Assembly: GCA_022845955.1 (NCBI GenBank) | Contig: AP025576.1 | Span: forward strand, 4,278,001 to 4,342,000 | Direction of reading: 5' to 3' | From: Lachnospiraceae bacterium | GTDB taxonomy: Bacteria > Bacillota > Clostridia > Lachnospirales > Lachnospiraceae | Length of the DNA stretch: 64,000 nt | Shown: positions 45,515-54,586 of the stretch, one piece after another | Layout of the letters: each line of letters starts with the position of its first letter | Numbering within the stretch: the stretch's first letter is position 1 | Notes under the pieces: model-generated | The model's input: the letters and a program-made list of their open reading frames with translations, nothing else | Told to the model about the DNA's origin: nothing | The model's database searches: none | Translations under genes and position numbers: made by a program

Positions 45515-46693
45515 TCAATACCAGTAAGGTTTCCAGTCCATGGAAAGCCTTGTGAGCGCTTCCATATAAAAGTAATCGCCCCAGATGACACATTCGTCCA
45601 CGCCGTTGTTAGGGCAGGTATTATAAGGAGAACTCTTTGCGTAGGTTCCATGGAAAAGCAGGCCGTTGGACTGGGACGGATCAGTAACCGCACATTCCGT
45701 CACCAGCGCATACAGAAGCCGTTTTGCCATTCCCGTATAATAAGCCGCCTTCTCTTCAGGAAGGTATTTGCTCATCTCAAGCATACCGCAGGCCGCGATG
45801 GCCGCTGCCGAAGAATCCCTCGGCTCCCCGCTGCCGTCACTGAAATCAAAATCCCAATAGGGTACCATATCCCCCGGCAGATGCTCCAGGAAATAGTCCG
45901 TTACCTTGCAGAAAATATCGGCATATTCTTCCTCCCGAAGGAATTTATAAGCAAGGGCGGATCCATATATGCCCCATGCCTGTCCCCTGGCCCAGGCGGA
46001 ACCGTCGCGGTAGCCCTGATGGGTAACCCCCTTCTTGGGTTCTCCCGTATTCACATCAAAGAAAAAGGTATGGTAGGTGGAATGATCCTCCCGGATAATA
46101 TTTTTCATTGCTGTCTTGATATGTGCTTCCGCTTTTCCGGCATATTCCGTATTCCCGGTCACCTCTCCGGCCCAGAACAGCAGCGGCATATTCAACAGAC
46201 AATCGATGATCAGGCGGTAGTTGTTTTCCTCCCCCAGCTTCCCCCATGCCTGGAAAAACTGTCCCTTTTCATGGAACCGTGTCATGAGATTATCCGCAGC
46301 CATGATCGCCGCTTCCTTTCCGATCTCATTCCCTGTCAGCTTATAAGCCGCAACGCAGGAGGGACAGTATAAAAAGCCCATGTCATGATGATCCACGCCG
46401 TCTTTTTCCTTAATCCTCCTGTAAAAGTCCGCCACTTCAATCTCCGCTGTTTTCTTAAGCGTTTCCTCCCCGGTCTTTTCATAGGCCAGCCACACCTCGC
46501 CTGTCCAGAATCCCGGCGTCCACTCATAATTGCTTCCCGGCCGGTAAAAATGGTTTACGCTGGCGGACGGCGGAAATTTGTCCGTAAATTCGGCAGTTGC
46601 CGCTTGAATCAGTTCTGCCGCCTTTTCATAGGCCGATTTCAGCATCTCCCCGTCAATTTCTTTGTGCTGCAGCAGTGCTTCTCTTGTCTGCAT
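45515..46693 (-). CDS. GH88 unsaturated glucuronyl hydrolase
   Basis: 392 residues, alpha6/alpha6 barrel, no signal peptide. Catalytic-type aspartates appear in DHHDMGF (D104) and RLIIDCLLNMP (D164), the counterparts of D88 and D149 in Bacillus UGL; WARGQAWGIYG and DSSAAAIAACGML are further family lines. It releases the 4,5-unsaturated uronic acid left by lyases on glycosaminoglycan or similar disaccharides, inside the cell. GAGGAGAGGG lies upstream of the ATG. Followed by a broken small gene and a terminator. Confidence 0.9.
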   Translation of the reverse strand: MQTREALLQHKEIDGEMLKSAYEKAAELIQAATAEFTDKFPPSASVNHFYRPGSNYEWTPGFWTGEVWLAYEKTGEETLKKTAEIEVADFYRRIKEKDGVDHHDMGFLYCPSCVAAYKLTGNEIGKEAAIMAADNLMTRFHEKGQFFQAWGKLGEENNYRLIIDCLLNMPLLFWAGEVTGNTEYAGKAEAHIKTAMKNIIREDHSTYHTFFFDVNTGEPKKGVTHQGYRDGSAWARGQAWGIYGSALAYKFLREEEYADIFCKVTDYFLEHLPGDMVPYWDFDFSDGSGEPRDSSAAAIAACGMLEMSKYLPEEKAAYYTGMAKRLLYALVTECAVTDPSQSNGLLFHGTYAKSSPYNTCPNNGVDECVIWGDYFYMEALTRLSMDWKPYWY

Positions 46694-46952
46694 ATCCCTC
46701 TCCTCCTCTTATTTATGTATCTGCCCAACCAAAGCCGTGAGGCAGCTTTCTCTTTTATTATAATGAATATACGCCGTAAAGTATATTGGCAAAACTGAAG
46801 ATAACATTTACATTATTTCGGTTTTCAGGCGATGGCCGCACTATTGCGGTTTACCGCCACAGCGATACGGTTCTTCTGGATTTCCTCTTCTGTTTCCTGT
46901 ACAATAAGAAAGAACGGTTCCTCGTCATACGTTTCAGGGAAAGGACTATGGG

Positions 46953-48296
46953 ATGAAAAAAGCTTCCCGCACAAACAGCCTGGAAACAGCTTCGGTGCCA
47001 AGGCTGATGCTCGCCATGTGCTCGCAGACCACATTATCCATTCTGCTTTATAATTTTTATGTCATGACGGATACTTTTTTTGTATCCAGGACAGCCGGAA
47101 GCCTGGCCAGCGGGGCAATCGGGATATTTTCCCCCGTACTGGTACTGGTGGGCGGAATCAGCTCCACCCTGGGAACCGGCGCCGGATCTGTGATTTCCAG
47201 GAAACTGGGAGAAGGATCTTCCCGGGAAGGGAAAGCCGTTGCAGGCTGTATGATCTGGATGTGGCTGGCCGGCTCCGTCGTCATCACCGCCGCCGGCCTG
47301 CTGTTCCTGAAGCCTTTGCTGACGGTCCTGGGCTGTACGCCGCAAATACTGCCCTATGCGGTGGATTACGGTACTGTCCTGCTGCTCGGTACCGTATTCA
47401 GCACCGGATTCTCAGGCGTGATGCGGGCGGAGGGGGATATCGGCTACAGTATGCTGCAATGGGCAGTCCCGGTAACGGTGAATTTAGCGCTGGATCCCCT
47501 CTTTATCCTCGTCTTTTCCATGGGGATCCGGGGCGCCGCCTGGGCTACCTTCCTTGCACAGGTGATATCCGCAGGAAGCAGTATGTACTATTTTTTCTTC
47601 CGGAAATCCACTCCCTGCCGGCTCGGATTCAGGGAGATCCGGTGGAACCGGCTAATCGGGAAAGAAATCCTGTCCATCGGGCTTCCCTCCTTTCTCAACA
47701 ACCTGGGAAACAGCCTGGCAGTGGTTGTCTGTAACCATGTGCTCGGTCAGGCCGGAGGAAATCAGGCCATCGGCAGCTTTGCCGTTATAGAACGGCTGCA
47801 ATCCTTTTTCCTCACTCCCTTTTCCGGGATTATGCAGGGCATACAGCCGGTTATCGGCTTTGACTGGGGGCGCAGGCGTAAGGACCGGATCCGGAAAACC
47901 ATGACGTATGCGCTGGTCACAGGCGTTGTCTACGGCCTCCTTCTTACATGCCTCTGCTATCCCGGTTCCCAATGGCTGATCCGCCTTTTTACCGATGAAG
48001 CGGGTATCAAACGTACCGGTGGGCAGGCCCTGCGTATCCTGTGCCTTTCCTTCTGTCTCAAGGGTATCCTGCCTGTGGTGCAGGCCTTTTACCAGGCCCT
48101 TGGCATGGGGAAAAAGGTACTTTTCCTGTCACTTGGCAGCATCTTTGCTATACGGATTCCCCTGCTTTTCCTTCTGGGGATGGCCGGAAGCATACATGTT
48201 GTCTGGTACGCCTTTATTCTCAGCGATATACTGACTGCAGCGTGGTCGGTATACAGCTGCCACAAATTTCAAGGAGATAAACTATGGAAAGCTTAA
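46953..48296 (+). CDS. MATE-family efflux transporter
   Basis: 447 residues, twelve predicted membrane segments in two repeated halves. The conserved start of each half is visible (MLAMCSQTTLSILLYNFYVMTDTFFVSR; GLPSFLNNLGNSLAVVVCNHVLG). The NorM/DinF-type family exports drugs or metabolites against Na+ or H+. The start at 46953 has AGGGAAAGG upstream. Its last 13 bases overlap the phosphotransferase gene. Bases 46694-46952 hold no other gene that I can support. Confidence 0.9.
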   Translation: MKKASRTNSLETASVPRLMLAMCSQTTLSILLYNFYVMTDTFFVSRTAGSLASGAIGIFSPVLVLVGGISSTLGTGAGSVISRKLGEGSSREGKAVAGCMIWMWLAGSVVITAAGLLFLKPLLTVLGCTPQILPYAVDYGTVLLLGTVFSTGFSGVMRAEGDIGYSMLQWAVPVTVNLALDPLFILVFSMGIRGAAWATFLAQVISAGSSMYYFFFRKSTPCRLGFREIRWNRLIGKEILSIGLPSFLNNLGNSLAVVVCNHVLGQAGGNQAIGSFAVIERLQSFFLTPFSGIMQGIQPVIGFDWGRRRKDRIRKTMTYALVTGVVYGLLLTCLCYPGSQWLIRLFTDEAGIKRTGGQALRILCLSFCLKGILPVVQAFYQALGMGKKVLFLSLGSIFAIRIPLLFLLGMAGSIHVVWYAFILSDILTAAWSVYSCHKFQGDKLWKA

Positions 48297-49252
48297 CGAA
48301 AAACCGGCAGAGCGACGACATGATCCGGAAAATGACCGCAAAATTTTTTGCCCCGGATGAGCTTGCCGGCTGCCGGGAACTGACAGAAGGGTATTTTAAT
48401 GTAGCCTATGAAATCACCTTAGAGAGCGGCCGGCAGACTATCCTGAAGGTAGCCCCTCCCAGGGACGTTCCGGTTATGTCTTATGAGAAGAATATCATGT
48501 GGACGGAGGTGGAGGCCATGAAGCTGGCGGCTTCCCGTCCCGGAATCCCGGCCGCACAGATTTTGGGCTTTGATGACAGCCTTACGCTCTGTCCTTCCCC
48601 CTATTTCTTCATGGAAAAGCTGGAAGGTTCCAGCCTGTTTTCCCTGAAAGAAAGCCTTACAGAACAGGAAATCCGGGATATCTATATCCAGACGGGTGCA
48701 ATCCTGCACCGGATCAATGAAATCACCTGCCCCTGCTTCGGTTATCCGGGTCAGACCGCGTTTCAGGGGCCGGAATGGTACCCCGTTTTCTGCAGCATGC
48801 TGAAGCTGGGCGTGGAGGATGCGCGCGCCAGGAATATCGATTTAAAAATCCCGGCGGATAAACTGTGGGATTATCTGGAAAGGGATAAGGAGGTATTCCG
48901 GGAGGTAACCGTTCCCCGGCTGGTCCACTGGGATTGCTGGGACGGCAATATTTTTGTAAAAGACGGCAGGGTCAGCGGGATCATTGACTGGGAAAGGTGT
49001 CTCTGGGCGGATCCCCTCATGGAGGTAGGCTTCCGTACCTATGGAGACAATTCCGATTTCCGTAAGGGCTACGGCCTGGAACACCTTACCGCCTCCCAGC
49101 AGCGCAGGGCGCTGTGGTATGATATCTATCTCTCCCTGCTGGTAGCCCTGGAATGCGAATACCGGAAATACGAGACTATGGAAATGTATGACTGGTCAAC
49201 GGGAATTCTGACCGAAAAATTCAGGGAAGCGGCAGACGGATTGCAGGAATGA
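48284..49252 (+). CDS. Aminoglycoside-phosphotransferase-like kinase
   Basis: 322 residues of the APH/choline-kinase fold: glycine-poor ATP loop TEGYFNVAYEITLESGRQTILKVAP, Brenner motif LVHWDCWDGNIFV (catalytic D in HWDCWDGN) and IIDWERCLW (metal D). Such proteins phosphorylate hydroxyls of small molecules; here the substrate is unknown. Overlap with the MATE gene suggests that the two are made together, perhaps modifying and exporting one compound (inference). Confidence 0.87.
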   Translation: MESLTKNRQSDDMIRKMTAKFFAPDELAGCRELTEGYFNVAYEITLESGRQTILKVAPPRDVPVMSYEKNIMWTEVEAMKLAASRPGIPAAQILGFDDSLTLCPSPYFFMEKLEGSSLFSLKESLTEQEIRDIYIQTGAILHRINEITCPCFGYPGQTAFQGPEWYPVFCSMLKLGVEDARARNIDLKIPADKLWDYLERDKEVFREVTVPRLVHWDCWDGNIFVKDGRVSGIIDWERCLWADPLMEVGFRTYGDNSDFRKGYGLEHLTASQQRRALWYDIYLSLLVALECEYRKYETMEMYDWSTGILTEKFREAADGLQE

Positions 49253-49266
49253 GTTTTGAAAACACG

Positions 49267-49887
49267 CTAACGCAGGCTGGCCTCTTCCGCCAGATCCTGC
49301 TGCGTGATTTCCCGGTCCTTATAATAATACAGCCTGTCCCTCTCATTGATTTCCCGCAGCACCCGGCAGGGATTCCCCACTGCCACAGAATTCGCCGGAA
49401 TATCCCTGGTCACCACGCTGCCGGCGCCGATCACGCTGTTGTCACCTATGGTTACACCAGGGCAGATCACGGCTCCCGCCCCGATCCAGCAGTTATCCCC
49501 AATGGTCACAGGAGCCGTATACATATACTCCCTCATATCCGGACAGATAGGATGCCCCACCGCAGCAATGGTGACAGCAGGCCCGAACATAACCCGCCTT
49601 CCGATGGTAATTCTGCCGTCGTCTGCAAAATTGCAGTTGAAATTCAGATAACTTCCCTCTCCTATCGTGATGTGGGTCCCATAGCAGCAATAAAACGGCG
49701 GTTCCACCCACGCATTGGTCACCCTGCCGAACAGTTCCGTCATTGCCGCCATCCGTCCGTCCAAATCCTCCATAGCGGACGCATTGAAAGCATTCATCCG
49801 CTTCTTGCACAGCTTTCTTTCCTCCGGAAGCCCTTCGCAATAATCCGTGTATAATTTTCCGTTTGCGATTCTTTCTTTCATTGTCAT
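49267..49887 (-). CDS. Sugar O-acetyltransferase, maltose/galactoside type
   Basis: 206 residues. The N-terminal MKERIANGKLYTDYCEGLPEERKLCKKRMNAFN is the Maa/NodL cap. The left-handed beta-helix of hexapeptide repeats follows (IGEGSYLNFNCNFADDGRITIGRRVMFGPAVTIAAVGHPI, IGAGAVICPGVTIGDNSVIGAGSVVTRDIPANSVAVGNPCRVLR), with the catalytic H in AVGHPI. It transfers acetyl from CoA to sugars, probably as detoxification. Convergent with the kinase gene. Confidence 0.9.
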   Translation of the reverse strand: MTMKERIANGKLYTDYCEGLPEERKLCKKRMNAFNASAMEDLDGRMAAMTELFGRVTNAWVEPPFYCCYGTHITIGEGSYLNFNCNFADDGRITIGRRVMFGPAVTIAAVGHPICPDMREYMYTAPVTIGDNCWIGAGAVICPGVTIGDNSVIGAGSVVTRDIPANSVAVGNPCRVLREINERDRLYYYKDREITQQDLAEEASLR

Positions 49888-49928
49888 ACTTTTTTCCCTC
49901 CATTTTCTACCGGCATAAGGTTCCTATT

Positions 49929-51284
49929 TTATATCTCATCTCTGGTCAGGTTCCTGACCCAACCGTATTTTTTGTAATGCAGGTATACCCCAGGCAGCTT
50001 TACAAACTCATCCAGATTCAGCAGAAAATATACTGCCAGAACAGGCAGCTTCAGCACAAACGCCGCAACCATGCCGAGCGGGACTATGATAACCCACATC
50101 GTGATCAGATCGCACAGGAAACCAAATCTGGTATCCCCGCCCGCACAGAAGATTCCGGCTATCGCAGTGGAATTGACGGATTTTCCTATCATATAGTAAG
50201 AGCACATGATAAGCATACCTTTCAGATATCCCCGGGCCTGCGGGCTCAGGTTTCCGGAGGCCATCAAAATCAGGGGACTGCAAAGGAGCAGCAGCGCGCC
50301 GGACGCTGCTCCGGCGAGTACCGCCAGCCTGCACAGCCTTCCCCCGTATTCCTTTGCCCTCTCCAGCGCGCCGGCCCCCAGTTCATTTCCCACAAGGATA
50401 CCGCTTCCGGATCCGATGCCCAGGCAGAGACAGGCCACCAGGTTTTTTACAATATTGGCAATGGAATTGGCTGCTACCGCATCGCTTCCCAAATGGCCCA
50501 TAATAACAGAAAACATGGTAAATCCGCATCCCCACACCAATTCATTTGCCAGAACCGGCGAGGTATAGTGCCAAAAATCTTTTTGCAATACGCAATTGGA
50601 GTCCTTCAGATATTTCCACCGTATGCGCACAACGTCCTTCTTTGCGCTTTCCGCGCAGACAAGAAGCAGCTCCAGTCCTCTTGCGATGACCGTAGCAACA
50701 GCCGCACCCTGGATTCCCATTTTCGGAGCACCCAAAAGCCCGAAAATAAAGACCGCGTTCAACAGGATATTTGTTACCATGGATATGGAACCAAAAACCG
50801 TACTTTTCCCCGTCCTGCCGCTGTTTTTCATAATACACAGATACATCTGGGAAACACCGGCAAATAAATAGGACCAGCTTACCGCCTTCAGATATATGGC
50901 TCCAAGTGTAACCAGCGTATCGTCATTTGTAAATATCCGCATCAGCAGCCGCGGGAAACCGATTGCTCCCACAAAAAACAGAGCGGACAGCAAAACGGAT
51001 AACTTCAGCACAATTGCCAGTATCCGCTCTACCGACTGGATATCCTTCTTCCCCCAATACTGTGCCGCCAGAATGGTGCCCCCAATCGTAAGCGCCGCCC
51101 AGAAAAGACTCAGCACAAACTGTACCTGGGTCGCCAGGGAAACCGCTGAAAGGGAATCCTGATCCAGCAGGCTGAGCATGATCGCATCCGACGCACTTAC
51201 CATAGCAGACATCAGATTCTGCAGTGCGATAGGCACTACAAGAATAAGAAGTTTCTTATAAAATACCTTGTTTTCTTTTTTCAT
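49929..51284 (-). CDS. MATE-family efflux transporter
   Basis: 451 residues, twelve membrane segments; LVVPIALQNLMSAMVSASDAIMLSLLDQDSLSAVSLATQVQF starts the first half, and LANELVWGCGFTMFSVIMGHLGSDAVAANSIANI the second. It differs in subgroup from the MATE at 46953. It lies 41 bases before the acetyltransferase gene on the same strand, so the two may be co-transcribed. Confidence 0.9.
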   Translation of the reverse strand: MKKENKVFYKKLLILVVPIALQNLMSAMVSASDAIMLSLLDQDSLSAVSLATQVQFVLSLFWAALTIGGTILAAQYWGKKDIQSVERILAIVLKLSVLLSALFFVGAIGFPRLLMRIFTNDDTLVTLGAIYLKAVSWSYLFAGVSQMYLCIMKNSGRTGKSTVFGSISMVTNILLNAVFIFGLLGAPKMGIQGAAVATVIARGLELLLVCAESAKKDVVRIRWKYLKDSNCVLQKDFWHYTSPVLANELVWGCGFTMFSVIMGHLGSDAVAANSIANIVKNLVACLCLGIGSGSGILVGNELGAGALERAKEYGGRLCRLAVLAGAASGALLLLCSPLILMASGNLSPQARGYLKGMLIMCSYYMIGKSVNSTAIAGIFCAGGDTRFGFLCDLITMWVIIVPLGMVAAFVLKLPVLAVYFLLNLDEFVKLPGVYLHYKKYGWVRNLTRDEI

Positions 51285-51308
51285 ATCTTCTCCCGGCAGT
51301 TGTAGTGT

Positions 51309-51337
51309 GTTACCGTACAGACCTGTCTGAACGGTTT
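51309..51337. repeat. Palindrome GTTACCGTACAGAC / GTCTGAACGGTTTC
   Basis: An imperfect inverted repeat upstream of the MATE gene. It shares CTGAACGGTT with the one at 13639. The rest of 51285-51545 is AT-rich promoter DNA. Confidence 0.55.
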
Positions 51338-51545
51338 CGGAAAGCAGTTACCGTTCACTCCGTGATCAGTAACGGACAGCAGACTCGCCGCCATCTTTTT
51401 CAGTATAGTATTTGATTTTTTGAAATAATAGCAATATAATAGCTTTTTAGTATAACAATCGTATTTTTATTCGGTAAACCAGTCCTCCATCCAGCAGGAA
51501 ACGCTACTGACAAGATGGAGTACCAGCAGTACGTAAGAGGGTGCC

Positions 51546-52478
51546 ATGGAAAAAATTGATGTTGATATTATGCAGGACACTTCAGAAATCGTTCATTACG
51601 ACGCGACAGGAATCCCCCTTTATATCCGAGTCGGGGAGTTATCCTTTTATCCCGGCAAAAAGGCCCTGTGCCACTGGCATGAGGATATAGAATTCATACG
51701 GATACTGAAGGGAGAAATGAATTATTATATAAACGGGCGGAATGTGCTGCTGAAAGAAAAGGACGGAATTATGGTGAATGCCAGACAGCTGCATTACGGC
51801 TATTCCGTCAGCCAGCGAAACTGTACGTTTATCTGCGTCCTGTTCCACCCTTCCTTATTATCCGCAAACAAGCCGCTGTACCGCAAATATGTGCAGCCGG
51901 TATTGGAAAACAGACGGCTGGAATATCTGTATCTGGATTCCTCCCACAAAGAGGCTTCCCTTATCCTGTCCTATTTGGATCAAATCTGCGCACTTAAGGA
52001 CAAAGGGGAGACCGGCTATGAACTGGAAATTGCGGGACTGCTGCATCTGCTGTGGCGGAATGTCTTTCTTCCTGCCCAGGGCTGTCTGCCGGAGGAGGAA
52101 GACCCCAAAGCCTCCGATATCCGTCTGCAGAAAGATATGGTATCCTATATTTACCAGCATTTTTCCGAAAAGATAACCCTGGAGGATATCGCCGCTTCCG
52201 GCGGGGTATGCCGCAGCAAATGCTGCCGCATATTCAGGCATTATCTCCGGCAGTCGCCGGTTGATTTTATGAACACCTATCGCCTGGAGGTGAGCTCCTA
52301 TCTTCTCAAAAACACGGATAAGACGATTACACAGATTGCCGTTGACTGCGGATTTAACCACCTGAGCTATTTTTCGGAGCTGTTTGCCAGACATTTTAAA
52401 TGTACGCCCAGGGAATACAGACAGCGGGCTTCTATTTCCTCTTCCGTATTACCACCGCATTTGCCGAACCAATCATAA
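51546..52478 (+). CDS. AraC-family transcriptional regulator
   Basis: 310 residues. N-terminal cupin (LYIRVGELSFYPGKKALCHWHEDIEFIRILKGEMNYYINGRNVLLKEKDGIMVNARQLHYG), C-terminal double helix-turn-helix (ITLEDIAASGGVCRSKCCRIFRHYLRQSPVDFMNTYRLEVSSYLL...CGFNHLSYFSELFARHFKCTPREYRQ). A soluble sugar-sensing regulator. Divergent from the MATE gene, 261 bases away, which is a possible target. Its 3' end overlaps the repair gene by 6 bases. Confidence 0.9.
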   Translation: MEKIDVDIMQDTSEIVHYDATGIPLYIRVGELSFYPGKKALCHWHEDIEFIRILKGEMNYYINGRNVLLKEKDGIMVNARQLHYGYSVSQRNCTFICVLFHPSLLSANKPLYRKYVQPVLENRRLEYLYLDSSHKEASLILSYLDQICALKDKGETGYELEIAGLLHLLWRNVFLPAQGCLPEEEDPKASDIRLQKDMVSYIYQHFSEKITLEDIAASGGVCRSKCCRIFRHYLRQSPVDFMNTYRLEVSSYLLKNTDKTITQIAVDCGFNHLSYFSELFARHFKCTPREYRQRASISSSVLPPHLPNQS

Positions 52479-53006
52479 CGCCGTTCCTTTCCCCGGTACA
52501 AAAAACCGGGACATATCCACTTTCTCCAGGGTAAGCAGCTGCACCTTTTTATTTATGCCCCCCGCATAGCCTGTGAGGCTTCCGTTCGCCCCCACCACAC
52601 GGTGGCAGGGAATCATCAGCGAAATGGAATTGTGCCCTACTGCGCCGCCCACAGCCTGTGCGGACATTTTAGGCAGCCCTTTTTGCTTTGCAAGCCTGTC
52701 TGCAATTTCCCCGTAGGTCATTGTTTCCCCATAAGGAATTGTCAGCATTATTTCCCAAACTGCCTTACGGAATGGGGTTGTATTCATACACAGCGGCGGT
52801 GTAAAACCGGGGTCCTTACCGCTGAAATAAATGGCAAGCCAGCGGGCCGCCTCCTCAAATATGGGCAGGTTCTTTTCCTCATGTTTCTCCGGAAGTGTAT
52901 CGCCAAAGTATTTCTGTCCGTCAAACCATAAGCCCGTAAGCTCTGTCCCATTGCTTGAAAGCGTGATACCGCCCAAGGGTGAATGATAATGATATATATA
53001 GGTCAT
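52473..53006 (-). CDS. ogt: Methylated-DNA-[protein]-cysteine S-methyltransferase
   Basis: 177 residues. Acceptor motif MIPCHRVVGANGSLTGYAGG with C134; upstream PYGETMTYGEIADRL is the DNA-binding wing. A suicide repair protein that takes alkyl groups from O6-alkylguanine. The start is MTYIYHYHSPLGG at 53006, with GGAGG 9 bases upstream; the frame is open further without a site. Confidence 0.92.
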   Translation of the reverse strand: MTYIYHYHSPLGGITLSSNGTELTGLWFDGQKYFGDTLPEKHEEKNLPIFEEAARWLAIYFSGKDPGFTPPLCMNTTPFRKAVWEIMLTIPYGETMTYGEIADRLAKQKGLPKMSAQAVGGAVGHNSISLMIPCHRVVGANGSLTGYAGGINKKVQLLTLEKVDMSRFFVPGKGTAL

Positions 53007-53157
53007 CAGCCTGTACCTCCATTCCTGTAAATAATACGATAACACTGTTCCTAATCGCCTTGTCTCCTGTCTTGACTTACTTGTCGCCATATATTATGAT
53101 ATTATCATAATTTAAGGAGATATCATACTAAAATATCGTCGGATATATAGAATTCAA

Positions 53158-53184
53158 GTAACTGTGAGGGTACTGAACAGTTAC
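53158..53184. repeat. Palindrome GTAACTGT / ACAGTTAC
   Basis: An 8-bp perfect inverted repeat around GAGGGTACTGA. It contains the reverse complement of the word at 24180-24194. Confidence 0.6.
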
Positions 53185-53269
53185 GAATTCAATTCATCAG
53201 CCAAACAGCATCCTGCTGCTTGGCGTTATTACAATCCGGTATAGCAAAAAACAGAGAGGTTTGAAAATT

Positions 53270-53524
53270 ATGACAGAACTGGCATCCATGCGTAACATAG
53301 GAAAAGAAATAGAAAAAAAGCTGAAAACCGTCGGCATCTGTTCCGCGGAGGAACTGATACAGACAGGGAGCAAGGAGGCTTTCCTGCGAATGAAGCTGCG
53401 TTTTCCGAATGTCTGCCTGGTTCATCTGTATACCCTTCAGGGTGCAGTTGATAATATCGATTACAACCAGCTGACGGATGAAGTCAGGCAGGATTTAAAA
53501 AACTTCAGCGACGGTCTGAAATAG
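53270..53524 (+). CDS. TfoX/Sxy C-terminal-domain protein
   Basis: 84 residues: MTELASMRNIGKEIEKKLKTVGICSAEELIQTGSKEAFLRMKLRFPNVCLVHLYTLQGAVDNIDYNQL, the helix-hairpin-helix-like TfoX C-terminal domain found alone in many Firmicutes. The start is the ATG at 53270 with GAGAGG 10 bases upstream. Despite the family name there is no competence function implied. Confidence 0.85.
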   Translation: MTELASMRNIGKEIEKKLKTVGICSAEELIQTGSKEAFLRMKLRFPNVCLVHLYTLQGAVDNIDYNQLTDEVRQDLKNFSDGLK

Positions 53525-53526
53525 AA

Positions 53527-53578
53527 AAATTCCGGCACAGCCGAAGAAGGCTCTCCTTCTCCCGCTGCGCCGGAATTG
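53527..53578. terminator. Bidirectional terminator
   Basis: AATTCCGGC(A)CAGC / GCTG(C)GCCGGAATT with a 20-nt loop, between the convergent TfoX-like and SDR genes. Confidence 0.65.
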
Positions 53579-53605
53579 TGATCGGCCTGCTTTTATTTTC
53601 GTATT

Positions 53606-54313
53606 TTACCAGGGAAATTGGATGCCGTTATGATCCATAAAGACAGCGTCGTTACGTCCTTCCCTCACATCCTCCAGCAATTCCGTCAAACGGCAAGCGG
53701 TTTCGTAAGGATCCTGGGTCGCCGCCTGTCCCCCCATATCCGTACGCATCCAGCCGGGGTGGACGGCGATGACCCTTATGCCCTTATCCTTCAGATAGTT
53801 GTGAAGCAGCTTGGTTCCCATATTCAGGGCCGCTTTGGACATACAGTAATCAAATTCCTTAATCCTTCCTGCCGTACCGATACTTCCGCTTTCGGAGGAA
53901 ATATTGGCTGCCAGGCCGGAATTGCCCTTCAGCAGAAGGGGAAGAAACGCCTTCACCACCCGGAGAGGCCCCACCGCATTTACATTATAAACCGGCAGGC
54001 AGTCATCCAGATCGGTATCCTCCAGTTCCAGAAAAGAAGTATCTGAATGGATTCCCGCATTGTTTATAATAATATCCAGATGATCCGTACAATCTGATGC
54101 CGCGGCGGCAGCGTTTATTACCGACCGGGTATCGGATACATCCATCCGCAGGGGTATCAGCAGGTCACCGTACCTTGCCTTCAGCTCCTGAAGCCCTGGA
54201 GCCGCTTCCTCCCTGGCACCGGCGAAAACCGTACATCCCTCCTCCAGATATTTTCTCGTGAGGCATAACCCCAGCCCCCTTGAAGCCCCTGCAATCAAAA
54301 CATTCTTATTCAT
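53606..54313 (-). CDS. Short-chain dehydrogenase/reductase
   Basis: 235 residues. Nucleotide motif LIAGASRGLGLCL, IIINNAG motif, catalytic serine in NISSESGSIG and YxxxK as YCMSKAALN. A classical SDR with NAD(P)H; substrate unknown. C-terminal PGWMRTDMGG is common in sniffer/CsgA-like SDRs. AGGAAAGAT lies upstream. Confidence 0.9.
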   Translation of the reverse strand: MNKNVLIAGASRGLGLCLTRKYLEEGCTVFAGAREEAAPGLQELKARYGDLLIPLRMDVSDTRSVINAAAAASDCTDHLDIIINNAGIHSDTSFLELEDTDLDDCLPVYNVNAVGPLRVVKAFLPLLLKGNSGLAANISSESGSIGTAGRIKEFDYCMSKAALNMGTKLLHNYLKDKGIRVIAVHPGWMRTDMGGQAATQDPYETACRLTELLEDVREGRNDAVFMDHNGIQFPW

Positions 54314-54410
54314 ATCTTTCCTTTATCCTTTCTTTTCCACCCGCCGCAGAACCAGCGGCCGGCGGCGTAAACTTTGTTTTATATGTATCCTTTTTCCCGC
54401 GGGCAACGAG

Positions 54411-54586
54411 CCAAACGGATGCACTCGTGCATCCACTTGGCGGCTGCCGCGAGGGGTGCTATGTGCCGGTGGCACATGTTTAGCACCGACCGAAGCGGAG
54501 CGTAGACCAAATACCCATACACTTTAGTGTATTGCGCTCGCTGCGTAACAAGTTTGATGCCCCGTCAGCTTGCTGCGGGGTATTTG
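54411..54586. repeat. Multi-hairpin intergenic repeat element
   Basis: A series of stems: CCAAACGGATGCAC / GTGCATCCACTTGG (54411-54440); GGTGCT-ATGTGCC-GGT-GGCACAT-GTTT-AGCACC (54455-54487); ATACAC / GTGTAT (54517-54532); ATGCCCCG / CGGGGTAT (54557-54583); and a long-range CAAATACC / GGTATTTG. It reads into the end of the ankyrin gene. I think similar sequence recurs in other Lachnospiraceae, but that is from memory and needs a search. Confidence 0.55.

Noticed and set aside
45176-46372. A 398-codon plus-strand frame opposite GH88
   Set aside because: The antisense GH88 carries conserved catalytic aspartates and a ribosome binding site; the plus frame has neither.
46825-47034. A 69-codon minus-strand frame ending ...EEEIQKNRIAVAVNRNSAAIA
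   Set aside because: The text looks somewhat protein-like, but it starts inside the MATE gene, has no ribosome binding site and matches nothing that I know.
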